Source: CAYXDO01 sp964463485
Lineage (GTDB): Bacteria > Myxococcota > Kuafuiibacteriia > Kuafuiibacteriales > Kuafuiibacteriaceae
Direction of reading: 5' to 3'
DNA length: 44,066 bases
Assembly (NCBI GenBank): GCA_964463485.1
Contig: CAYXDO010000088.1
Location: 1 to 44,066, forward strand
The translations under genes and the position numbers were made by a program. Within the stretch, counting starts at the first letter, position 1, and every line of letters starts with the position of its first letter. Shown here piece after piece: positions 8,197 to 16,283 of this stretch. The notes under the pieces were generated by a model. The model had not been told where the DNA came from and ran no database searches. It saw nothing but the letters and a program-made list of their open reading frames with translations.

Positions 8197-8227
8197 GCGG
8201 CTTGCCCCCGTTTGTGGAGCACGATTC

Positions 8228-8811
8228 TTGATTTTCTTCACCTGGAACATCAAAGGAAACACCCGCGCCTTCGACCGAGCGACTCGGTACCTCGTGTCCA
8301 CGAGAAAGCCGTTCGTCGCCTGTTTCCAGGAATTTCATGACGAGCTCACGCCGGTCAGCCTGGCGCGCAAACATGGCGCCGAGGTACGGCTCGTCGGCTC
8401 GAACGCGGCGAAGGCCCTGTTCGTCACCTCGAACGACTTCAAGCCGCTCAGGGCGAAGGCTTCGGCGGACCAGCGCATCCACGCGGTTCGGCTCGAGCAC
8501 GGAGCTTCGACCTGGACCTCGTCGGTGTTCACGGGCCAGACCTTCGTAACTTTCCGCCCGGACCGAGCCGAAGTGCAGACTGGGGCTCGAGGGTTCGATT
8601 TCTCGCGCGCTCGTTGCTCGACGGAATCGACGACCAGCGCCTCGTCGTGCTGGGCGACTTCAACCACGAACCCTTCTCCGACGAAGTCTCGACGCGCGCA
8701 GGCTGGTGGGCCGTCAACAGCCGACGCGCGCTCGAGCAAACCTGGCAGGCCGACTTTGGGTTCGTACGCCCGCTATTCAACCCCCAACATGGCGAAGGCC
8801 GAGCGCGATAG
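8228..8811 (+). pseudogene. Frameshifted endonuclease/exonuclease/phosphatase (EEP) family gene
   Basis: From the TTG at 8228 the frame gives IFFTWNIKGNTRAFDRATRY and ...PFVACFQEFHDEL, the usual EEP start with the Asn and Glu metal/catalytic positions. After about 8570 that frame becomes nonsense while the next frame gives WGSRVRFLARSLLDGIDDQR and LVVLGDFNHEPFSDEV, the GDFN catalytic motif. A frameshift near 8570-8580 therefore separates the halves, and the last histidine region (SDH) is missing, so the gene is also short. Its place right after the HerA-like ATPase suggests the two formed one nuclease-translocase module. Confidence 0.65.
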
Positions 8812-9114
8812 GCAGCGCAAACAGATCCACAGACCCCCAGACGGCCGAATGCCCAGGGCGGCGAAAATGGCGTACGCGAGATCCTCGGCCTCGTCTGGAA
8901 CGCGGCGTTCGGTGGGCGTCGCGCTCGCACGCTCGGACTCGAGCGCGGCAAAGATCCGACGCCTTGGTGCGTGCGCCTGATGATGTGGATGACGATGCTT
9001 GCGTCTTGGTGGTGGATCTCTTCTTTGTAGTCGTTGCCGTTCGTTGTGCGGGCGACTTCGAGGACCTCGCGGGGCGTGACGCCCGCCGCGGAGCGCGTTT
9101 TCCGCGTTGGGGCG
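8812..9114. other. Intergenic stretch, no gene recognised
   Basis: Several overlapping ORFs cross this stretch on both strands but none has a family motif. On the minus strand, VTPREVLEVARTTNGNDYKE followed by EIHHQDASIVIHIIRR looks slightly protein-like and could be one more decayed fragment. Nothing firmer can be said. Confidence 0.3.
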
Positions 9115-9972
9115 TCACTCGCCTGTTCCCCCGGAGTCAGCATTGAGAGCATCCAGAAGGTCTGCGACGAGCGCGTCGCAGGACGCCGCGATTTCGTCGG
9201 GGTCTGCAAGAGCTCCGGCGGAGCGGATGGCCATTTCGACGCCGATCCCGTTGCGCGCCGCGAACTGGCCCTGCAAGAGAGCCAGCCCGGCCTTCGCAGC
9301 AACGGCAGACCTCCCATCGTTCAGGATCTTCCCGTAGCGCTGCGCGAGATCCGCGGTGGCCGTTCCCCGCAGGAGACGCAGCACGTCGAGCGCGTCCTTG
9401 TCACTTTGGCGGTCGGTTCCGTGACGGTCCTTGATCTTGTGGACCTTTGCGACCAGCAGCGCGGCTGGGCCCGCGACTCGCACATCGAGGGTGCGCTTGT
9501 CGTTCGGCTCGAGCGCTGCGAGACGCAGCTCTTCGACGTCGACGACAGCCCCGTCGAGTCCCTTCACGATACGCGCGGCCCGTTCATCGTGGCCAGGCAG
9601 TCGAGCCGCGCGACGTCCCTTGACTGGGCTCACCGATTCCGGGACGAGCTGGTCCACGGCGACTTCCGTGTCCGCGCTCTGGCTTGTCGGTCGCTTCGTG
9701 ATCCACACGCCGACGGAGTCTTTCGTCTTTGGAATGAAGCCCGCGTCCGCCAGGGCCTTCTCGAGGGGCGGGATGTTGGCGAGCAACGTCGGGTCGATGG
9801 CGAGGTCCCCGTCAGTCGTGAACGCAGCGACGGCCAGGTCAGCTTCGCCAACCCGAAGATACACGGCTTGCGCGCCGACCAGCACGATGGCGTTTCGATG
9901 CGGGCCCAGCGCGTCGAGCGCGTCGAGCAAAACGCGACGCGCCAGGATGTACAGTTCATCGACCTCGCTCAT
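9115..9972 (-). CDS. Nucleotidyltransferase-fold protein, toxin-like partner of the upstream wHTH protein
   Basis: 285 residues from the ATG at 9972, which overlaps the upstream stop as ATGA; an alternative ATG lies 9 bp upstream. The N-terminal half has IVLVGAQAVYL and then TTDGDLAID, the glycine-rich helix and metal-binding aspartates of AbiEii-type/minimal nucleotidyltransferases. The C-terminal half has VAGPAALLVAKVHKIKDR and SDKDALDVLRLLRG, also usual for that group. In known two-gene modules such proteins modify a target (for example tRNA) and are held in check by the adjacent regulator; that is inferred here from layout. It is a toxin-antitoxin or abortive-infection candidate, intact, at the edge of the decayed island. 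Confidence 0.65.
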   Translation of the reverse strand: MSEVDELYILARRVLLDALDALGPHRNAIVLVGAQAVYLRVGEADLAVAAFTTDGDLAIDPTLLANIPPLEKALADAGFIPKTKDSVGVWITKRPTSQSADTEVAVDQLVPESVSPVKGRRAARLPGHDERAARIVKGLDGAVVDVEELRLAALEPNDKRTLDVRVAGPAALLVAKVHKIKDRHGTDRQSDKDALDVLRLLRGTATADLAQRYGKILNDGRSAVAAKAGLALLQGQFAARNGIGVEMAIRSAGALADPDEIAASCDALVADLLDALNADSGGTGE

Positions 9973-10991
9973 CGTCTCCATTTCTCCTCGTGCTTCATCA
10001 TCCAGGCGATGAGCTCCTCACCTTCCGCGGGCCCTCGGCCGGGGCTCGTGAGCAGGTCCACGGCAACTTGGCTCGGCGATGCGTACCAGACTCCCTTTCG
10101 TTCTTCAGCGCGCTCGAAGACGTCGTCATCGCTTGGTTCCACCAGCAGCACGTTGGCGCCAGCTTCGGCAGCTCGAAGACCGAGGCGCGTCGCCGCTTCG
10201 GCTGCATCTCGAATCCAGATCGCCGCTAGGCGCGCGGGCGCGGTCGGCGCGAAGGCGGCGGCGGCCATGCTTCCGGTGACGACATACTTCTCGTCCGACT
10301 GCGCGAGACGGTTGACGAGTGCGGCTGGACCACGCGGATCCAAATACGTCTTCACTTCGCCGCGCGACTCAAAGGGCGCCTCCTGAGCCCAACGTCGGAG
10401 GAGGGCGGGCCAGTCGACGCTTTGGATCCGCCCGTGGCCGACCCGCGTGATGAGAGCCTCCACATCGAGGAACCTGAGCACACGGGAGGCATAACCCGCA
10501 TCGATCTTGGTGAGCGCAGCGAGCTCTCGAACTCCCGGTGGTTCCTTGCGGTCGACCAAGGCTCGCACGATTCGACCGGCCTTGGCTCCGCGTAGCGAGC
10601 GAGCGGGACGTTCTTCACGGTTCGGGTCTTCGGATGCACCCTGGGCCTCGATGAACAGACCGGGCTCGGAGACGACGATGCGAACGTTGCCCGTAAGGTC
10701 GAGGTAGGCGACCTCGGCGTCTCGAAGGCGATCTCTCGTGCTCGCGCTGAGGTACGGAGCAACGATGAGCAAAACTTCGGCGGACGCTGCAGTCCGGGAG
10801 GTATCGGCGAGATGCCGCACAGCTTTGGGATCGAGGCGGGCGCGTGCTTCAATCGCGAGCGACACCGCGCGACTGTCAGGTGCCCTGATCTGGGCAACGG
10901 AGATCGTCTCCGCAACGCTCCAGCCGGGCGGGAGGCGGCGCTCCAGCTCTCGAAGACCTTTCCGAACCAGAGTGTTGTCCTGATTCCGCAT
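9969..10991 (-). CDS. AbiEi-like winged-helix regulator/antitoxin
   Basis: 340 residues from the ATG at 10991; upstream in-frame ATGs at 11012, 11051 and 11069 are possible but fall inside or between the palindromic operators. A winged helix lies in the middle: RIVRALVDRKEPPGVRELAA, then DAGYASRVLRFLDVEALITR. The C-terminal region YVVTGSMAAAAFAP ... GANVLLVEPSDDDVFERA ... SQVAVDLLTSPGRGPAEGEE is characteristic of a regulator family that travels with nucleotidyltransferase genes. It probably binds the two inverted repeats at its own start and represses both genes. Its stop overlaps the start of the nucleotidyltransferase by 4 bp, so both proteins are made in a coupled way. Confidence 0.65.
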   Translation of the reverse strand: MRNQDNTLVRKGLRELERRLPPGWSVAETISVAQIRAPDSRAVSLAIEARARLDPKAVRHLADTSRTAASAEVLLIVAPYLSASTRDRLRDAEVAYLDLTGNVRIVVSEPGLFIEAQGASEDPNREERPARSLRGAKAGRIVRALVDRKEPPGVRELAALTKIDAGYASRVLRFLDVEALITRVGHGRIQSVDWPALLRRWAQEAPFESRGEVKTYLDPRGPAALVNRLAQSDEKYVVTGSMAAAAFAPTAPARLAAIWIRDAAEAATRLGLRAAEAGANVLLVEPSDDDVFERAEERKGVWYASPSQVAVDLLTSPGRGPAEGEELIAWMMKHEEKWRR

Positions 10992-11012
10992 GTTGCGCGA
11001 GCCGTGCAACAT
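10990..11012. promoter_or_regulatory. Operator-like inverted repeat ATGTTGC-N9-GCAACAT
   Basis: A perfect 7-bp inverted repeat with a 9-bp centre overlaps the proposed start codon of the wHTH regulator. The same half-site recurs in the second palindrome and singly at 11024 and 11091, which points to a dedicated binding protein, most simply the regulator itself. Confidence 0.6.
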
Positions 11013-11052
11013 ACTAATTCGAGGCAACAATTCTTCGCAAGTTGCTTTCATC

Positions 11053-11083
11053 GGCCATGTTGCGCACATCGCACAACATGGCC
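11053..11083. promoter_or_regulatory. Operator-like inverted repeat GGCCATGTTG-N11-CAACATGGCC
   Basis: A perfect 10-bp inverted repeat lies about 60 bp upstream of the regulator start and shares the ATGTTG/CAACAT half-sites with the palindrome at 10990-11012. The centre-to-centre distance is about 67 bp, which is 6 to 6.5 helical turns. Autorepression is inferred. Confidence 0.6.
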
Positions 11084-11238
11084 ATCCAAGGCAACATATA
11101 GGTCAAGACCTTGGAATCGTTATCCCGATGAGGCGGCCTTCGCTACGGGTCTCGGTGAACGCGAGCGACGGTCGCGTGCACCTCACTGGACGGCATGCGG
11201 AGGACGCTCGAGGCTGACGACTCAGCGAGCTCGCGATG

Positions 11239-11294
11239 GCACCGTCCGAAAGGCACCGAGGCACCGTCCGAAAGGCGGGGCACCGTCCGAAAGG
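11239..11294 (+). repeat. Three copies of GCACCGTCCGAAAGG downstream of lgt
   Basis: Copies start at 11239, 11261 and 11280. The 13-nt core GCACCGTCCGAAA is the reverse complement of the repeat at 2393-2454. The rest of 11084-11347 holds no gene that I can support. Confidence 0.8.
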
Positions 11295-11347
11295 CGAAAG
11301 GTACCGTGGCGCCTTGGAGACCGAGGCCGTTCCCAGAGGTCCGCACT

Positions 11348-12154
11348 TCACGGGTCGCGCAACCGACCTCGCCAGAAAATCCATAGCCCAATCAGGAAGA
11401 GCGGAATCGAAATGAGCTGGGACGTCGACACCCCACCCACCGCTCCTCGGTCCGCGTCCCCTCGAAGCACCTCGATCATCGATCGAGGAATGGCATACAA
11501 CACCAGCAAATAGGCGATCGACTCACCGTCGAACCTCCTTCGCGGAAATCTCCACCAGAGAAACGCAAAGAGCAGGAGCGCCACGACCGCTTCGTAGAGC
11601 TGAGTCGGGTGCACCGGAGTCGGCAGCTGCGGAAACTTCACGCCGAAGGTGCTCTCCGTAGGTACGCCGTAACAGCAACCCGCCAAAAAACACCCGAAAC
11701 GACCGAACGCGAGCCCCAACACGATCGCCGGCGTGAAGGCGTCCGTGTACATCCACCCGTTGAGCCACGGGCGATGGCGAAAGTAGAAGATCGCCGTCCC
11801 GAGCGCCGCGATCAGACCGCCGTACCATACGAACCCTCCCTCCCCGAGCCGAGCCCAGTGGAGCGGGTCTGATTTCAGGAGCTCGATGAGCCCCCCGATC
11901 GGTTTGCCGTCCTCGTCGACGTGACCCGCCGCCTCGAACAACACGTGAGCCGCCTTGGAACCCAAGAGCGAGCTCACCACCATCACGATCCACAGATCGA
12001 ACATCTGCGAAAAAGACAACCCGCTGCCTCCAGCCGGATCGTGCCGTCGCGCCAACGCCCACAGGGCCCCGAGCGCCATGAGATAGCCCACGGTCATCAT
12101 CACCGAGTAACTCGGCACGCCGAAATCGAAGATTCGAAACAAGATGGGTTTCAT
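11348..12154 (-). CDS. lgt: Prolipoprotein diacylglyceryl transferase
   Basis: 268 residues with about seven membrane segments. Lgt moves diacylglycerol from phosphatidylglycerol to the lipobox cysteine of prolipoproteins in the inner membrane. The family hallmarks are clear: FVWYGGLI (Tyr in place of the enterobacterial His, common elsewhere), GRFGCFLAGCCYG, PTPVHPTQLYE and the late RSMIEVLRGD. Its ATG overlaps the stop of the AsmA-like gene as ATGA, so it is the last gene of the envelope cluster. A copy of its first codons is present at 2249. No second lgt is seen in the window; the substrates may include the lipoproteins at 192 and 37933. Confidence 0.97.
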   Translation of the reverse strand: MKPILFRIFDFGVPSYSVMMTVGYLMALGALWALARRHDPAGGSGLSFSQMFDLWIVMVVSSLLGSKAAHVLFEAAGHVDEDGKPIGGLIELLKSDPLHWARLGEGGFVWYGGLIAALGTAIFYFRHRPWLNGWMYTDAFTPAIVLGLAFGRFGCFLAGCCYGVPTESTFGVKFPQLPTPVHPTQLYEAVVALLLFAFLWWRFPRRRFDGESIAYLLVLYAIPRSMIEVLRGDADRGAVGGVSTSQLISIPLFLIGLWIFWRGRLRDP

Positions 12155-15100
12155 CGTGGACCCTCAGTCTCCGCCCGCAGCGAGTCGTCGGTGGCCTGAT
12201 TGATCGTGGAAGTGAGCCTCCCCTCGAGCTGCGCCCGCTGCCCCGCGAGCTTCTGCTCGAGAGTCTCCCAGACGGGATACACTTGTGACACCGGCAACCT
12301 TCGAATGTCCGGCACTACGTCGGCGATGCCGAGCGGAAAGCGCTGATTGAAGACGTTGGCGATCCCACCCGCGACCGCCTGAAGCACCCGCAACGCCGGG
12401 AGCCACACCTGCGGAACCGCGCCCCACGCGAGCCCGATGAGGATCTTGTCCCAGTGCAGACTCATCGAGAGGAGGTTCTGGCGGATACTCACCGTCACAC
12501 CCGAGAGCCGCTCGCCGAGGATATCGAGCGCGCCGACCTCCAGCACCGCCTCGAGCGGCCCGACCGACCTTTGAATCGATGGGTTCGCTCCCTCCGGGTC
12601 GAGCACCTTCAACAACCGAATCACCATCTGAGGGCTCATCTTGGTCAGCTCGAAGTTTCCGCCGAGGGTCCGCTCGACCTCGTCCAGCGCGAGGTCGAGG
12701 ATCCCGGACACACGATACACCTCCGGATCCTCACTCCGCGGCTCGCCATACGCGGCGGCGTACGGCACGTCGAGGTCGAGATCGGTGACGCTGCCGCGAA
12801 TGCCGAACCTGATCTTACCTTGTTCGGTGATCTGCGCGGCCATGTGACCGAAAATGTCACCGTCCCAAATTTGCATGGCAAATCGATCGAGCCTGAAGAC
12901 CCCCGATCGGTACGAGGGGTCCATGGAGAAAGCGCGGAGCTTCTCGCGGCCGTAGGCGATCTCGTCGATCGTGAGTCTCGGAGCGTGCTTGCTCTCGAAG
13001 GGCCTCAACGCTTCGTAGTCCGCGGAGCGCTTGCCCGCGGCCAGCGCGTCGTCAGGGTCGACGAACACTCGCGCGCCGCTCGAGAGCGTCCGAGTGAGCT
13101 CCAAAAGCCTGGCCTCGAGGTCGTCGCCGAGCGCTCCCTTCGGGAGCTCCCCGGGTTCGAGCGGCGGCGGCAGCACGAGCCGCTGCGCAAACGGGAGGCG
13201 TCCCTCCACGCCCGCGACGACGAGCTGAGCCGGCCCGTCTACATAGCCGAGCCGGTGCATCTCGATCGATCCGGACACGTCGACCAGCGAGTCCGAAGGA
13301 CACGCGAGATTCAGGGACGCACCCAACTCACCGGTCAGCGCGTCGAGCCCGCCGACGACTCGCTTCAGCCGGTCGAAGTCCACCCGAGACGAGAAGGTGA
13401 GCTCCGGCCTCATCACCCCAAAACGTCCGCGCCGAAGCCGGCCCGTCGCATGAGTCGTGAGTCCGCTCGACGGCGCACGAACTTCGAATCGCTCCAGCAT
13501 GGGTTCTCCGTTCCGCGGATATCGAAAGGCCAAATCCACGGACGCTCCCTTCATCCCCGAGACACCGGCCGCCCCGAGCTCGACGGCGTCCAAGCTCACC
13601 TCCACCCCGAGCTCGCCAGCTTCGATGCCTGCACCGAGCTCCACCCGAACCCCGCGAGCTCCGCCCTGCTCGGCGGTGACTTCCTGGATCTGAAGGTCGG
13701 ACGAGAGCTTCGTCCGCCGCCTCGACACCTCCGCGGCGATCGTCCCCGTCATCGCCCTGACGTCCACCCCTCGGGGCGGCAAGGAGACTGCGACATTTTT
13801 CATCGCGATGCGCGCTTCGACGCTGAGCGGAGGCTCTGCCGGGAGGCTCGCGAGCTCGGCGACTCGATCGACGTTCCCGTCCAGCTCTACGAGAAGCCCG
13901 AGGGTTCCGGACGCTTGGAGCCCCGGGAGCTCCGCGAGAATCGCCGGCGGCACCATCGCGACGAGCTTGTCGAGCTCGACGGGAAGCAGCTCGACTCGAC
14001 CTCTCAAAAGACGCGGGCCCCGAACGGGCCGAGTCACCCGAAGTCTGCTCGCCACCGATAAGTCCCCCACGGACGCCTCGAGGCGCTGCAACACCAGCTC
14101 CCTCGCGTGGTCTACCAACTCCGCCCGGAGCTCCAACTTCGCGTTCGTGGAAAATGGACCCGTGCTCGGCTGGTCGATCACGATCTTTGGAATCTCCACG
14201 AACCCCGACAAACTGAGCTTCTCCGGCGCCCAACCCTCGGGCGCACAGCCTACGCAGGAGATCGTCTGGCCCTCCGCCCGCGCGCTCATCGAGACGTGCG
14301 GTCGACTCGTGACCAAACCGCGCACCGCCGCCGAGTCGAGGGCCGCGATGAGTGCGACATCTGCGGTGACCGGCTGCCCGCTCCGGGGGTCGGTCGTCGT
14401 GGCTCCGAGGTGGGCCGACACGCCAGCCAGTCTGAGCCCCGGGAGCTTCGCGTCCGATATGCCCACGTCCACGCGCGCTCGAATCGGCTTCCGCGCCGGC
14501 GCCAACAACCGATCGAGCTCCGCCCACAGGTCGACCTTCGCCGAGCTGACCTCCGCCGTGGTGGTCCCCGTCTTCGCGCTCACGCCCTCCGCGGAGAGGC
14601 TGAGGTTCGCGACGATCGGCGAATTCTCGGGCCGCTCGGGGTCGAGCACGTCGAGCCCCGCGGCCCGCGCGCGCAGCCCGAGCTTCCCCAACCTGGCGCC
14701 AGGAACGCCGAGGTCCAAAAGGTCGAGCGTGATCGTCGCGCTGGTGGCTCCGAGCTCCTTGGGGTCGAGCGCGGCCACCCTCGACTCCAGCCCGAGCGCG
14801 AGGGTCCCGACATGCTGGTCCAGAAACGACAGTCGCTCGCCGTCGACGTGCAACGACACTCCGTACTCAGCCGAGCTTCGCGCGGCGTCGAGCTTGAAAC
14901 CGAGGTCGTCGATCGAGATCTGCCGCTCTGGCCAACTCAGCTTCAGCTCGATCCCTTCGATCGTGAGTCCCAGAGTACGTGGCGATCGCCCGGTCAACTC
15001 CGCCAGTCGACCGGAAACTCTCCCGTCGCCGATGAAGATCGAGCCCGACGCGGTAGCGCCCGGCAAGAAAGGCGCGGCATACGGCCAGAGCTCCTCGAGG

Positions 15101-16233
15101 TCCCACTCCGATCGTTCGAGGTCCAAGCTCATCACGCCGGGGCCGGCTTTGTGAGTGCCCAACAGCATCGCGAGCGGGCCGGCCTTGGTGCCGAGGGCGT
15201 CTGCGAGCACACGAGACAACCCATCGACCGACAGCTTGGCGCCGACGAGTCGCCGGCCGCCGATCGATACCGAGATGGGACTCAGGGTGACCTCGTCGTT
15301 GGGAAAATTCGCCTCCAGACCCAGCTCGGCGAGGACGTCGGTCACCGGAGCTTCGAGCGGGCCCCTCAGCTTCAATCGCTCCGCGCCGACGGCGAGGGCC
15401 AGAGAGATTCGCTCCAGCACCAACCCGCTCGACGCGTCGGCGGCTACGGAGGCCGAGAGGGTGAAGAGCGGACGCGCTTCCACCTCCGTCGCCGGTCCGG
15501 TCGGGTCAGGTCCGGTCGGGTTAGGTCCGGTCGGGTCGGGCACAGTCACCGACAACCTGGCATCCTTCGAGAAACCCACGAACAACCCCGCCGTGAGGCG
15601 AGCCGGATCGAGCGCGCCGGACAGCCGCAGGCCGAGCCCGCTCGCGGCGACGTTGGGACCGTCACCGACCAGCTCGGCCCCCAAATCGACGACTGCGACA
15701 TTTTGCAGAATGGCGTGAACAGGGGAGAGCGGTCCCGTCCGCGGCGCTCCCGGGGCTTCCGGCGGAGACTCCGATCGCTGTGGCCCCGCTACGGCCGCGA
15801 GCACGATGTCCAGGTTCGTGCGGTCCCCGCGGGTCTCCAACACGAAGTGAGGCTTTTCGATTCGGAGCGCGCTGAGTGTGACTCTTCGGCTCGGCAGCTC
15901 GCTCAGGTCCCACTTCACCTCCACGAGCTCGGCGGTGAAGAGGTCGCGGGAAAATTGCGGCGGCGGGCCGATCCGAAAGCCACGAATCGAGATCCCCTCG
16001 AGCAAGTCATATTCGAGCCCAGAGATGCCGACGGGTACGCCCAGCATCCCAGTGAGCTCGCGCTCCGCCCGTCGGCGGAGTCGGTCCGGAGAGTAGATCG
16101 ACGGCAGAAAAATCAGCCCGCCGACCAGGACCGTCAGGAGCAGACCGATCACGACGATGGGCCAGGCAACCCAACGAATCACGCGACGCCGCCTCCGAGC
16201 AGGTCGACCCGGAATGTCCTCGCCGGTCGTCAA
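12151..16233 (-). CDS. AsmA/TamB-like envelope protein
   Basis: 1360 residues. A basic head (RPARRRRRVIRW) and one membrane span (WPIVVIGLLLTVLVGGLIF, about 24-44) are followed by a long, mostly beta-rich periplasmic part that opens with YSPDRLRRRAERELTGMLG and VPVGISGLEYDLLEGISIRG, the usual AsmA start (inner-membrane anchor plus assembly domain). Such proteins form long grooved bridges that carry phospholipid towards the outer membrane or aid outer-membrane assembly; which applies here is not visible. A DPTGPNPTGPDPTGP linker comes from a small tandem repeat near 15500-15540. The TTG start at 16233 is taken for a full N-terminus; the GTG 17 codons further on would still keep the anchor. It lies 50 bp behind the TPR gene and is coupled to lgt. 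Confidence 0.8.
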   Translation of the reverse strand: MTTGEDIPGRPARRRRRVIRWVAWPIVVIGLLLTVLVGGLIFLPSIYSPDRLRRRAERELTGMLGVPVGISGLEYDLLEGISIRGFRIGPPPQFSRDLFTAELVEVKWDLSELPSRRVTLSALRIEKPHFVLETRGDRTNLDIVLAAVAGPQRSESPPEAPGAPRTGPLSPVHAILQNVAVVDLGAELVGDGPNVAASGLGLRLSGALDPARLTAGLFVGFSKDARLSVTVPDPTGPNPTGPDPTGPATEVEARPLFTLSASVAADASSGLVLERISLALAVGAERLKLRGPLEAPVTDVLAELGLEANFPNDEVTLSPISVSIGGRRLVGAKLSVDGLSRVLADALGTKAGPLAMLLGTHKAGPGVMSLDLERSEWDLEELWPYAAPFLPGATASGSIFIGDGRVSGRLAELTGRSPRTLGLTIEGIELKLSWPERQISIDDLGFKLDAARSSAEYGVSLHVDGERLSFLDQHVGTLALGLESRVAALDPKELGATSATITLDLLDLGVPGARLGKLGLRARAAGLDVLDPERPENSPIVANLSLSAEGVSAKTGTTTAEVSSAKVDLWAELDRLLAPARKPIRARVDVGISDAKLPGLRLAGVSAHLGATTTDPRSGQPVTADVALIAALDSAAVRGLVTSRPHVSMSARAEGQTISCVGCAPEGWAPEKLSLSGFVEIPKIVIDQPSTGPFSTNAKLELRAELVDHARELVLQRLEASVGDLSVASRLRVTRPVRGPRLLRGRVELLPVELDKLVAMVPPAILAELPGLQASGTLGLLVELDGNVDRVAELASLPAEPPLSVEARIAMKNVAVSLPPRGVDVRAMTGTIAAEVSRRRTKLSSDLQIQEVTAEQGGARGVRVELGAGIEAGELGVEVSLDAVELGAAGVSGMKGASVDLAFRYPRNGEPMLERFEVRAPSSGLTTHATGRLRRGRFGVMRPELTFSSRVDFDRLKRVVGGLDALTGELGASLNLACPSDSLVDVSGSIEMHRLGYVDGPAQLVVAGVEGRLPFAQRLVLPPPLEPGELPKGALGDDLEARLLELTRTLSSGARVFVDPDDALAAGKRSADYEALRPFESKHAPRLTIDEIAYGREKLRAFSMDPSYRSGVFRLDRFAMQIWDGDIFGHMAAQITEQGKIRFGIRGSVTDLDLDVPYAAAYGEPRSEDPEVYRVSGILDLALDEVERTLGGNFELTKMSPQMVIRLLKVLDPEGANPSIQRSVGPLEAVLEVGALDILGERLSGVTVSIRQNLLSMSLHWDKILIGLAWGAVPQVWLPALRVLQAVAGGIANVFNQRFPLGIADVVPDIRRLPVSQVYPVWETLEQKLAGQRAQLEGRLTSTINQATDDSLRAETEGPR

Positions 16234-16283
16234 GTGCAGGCGCAGCCTACAGCAAGAAACCGAGCTAGCCCACGTGCTTTACT

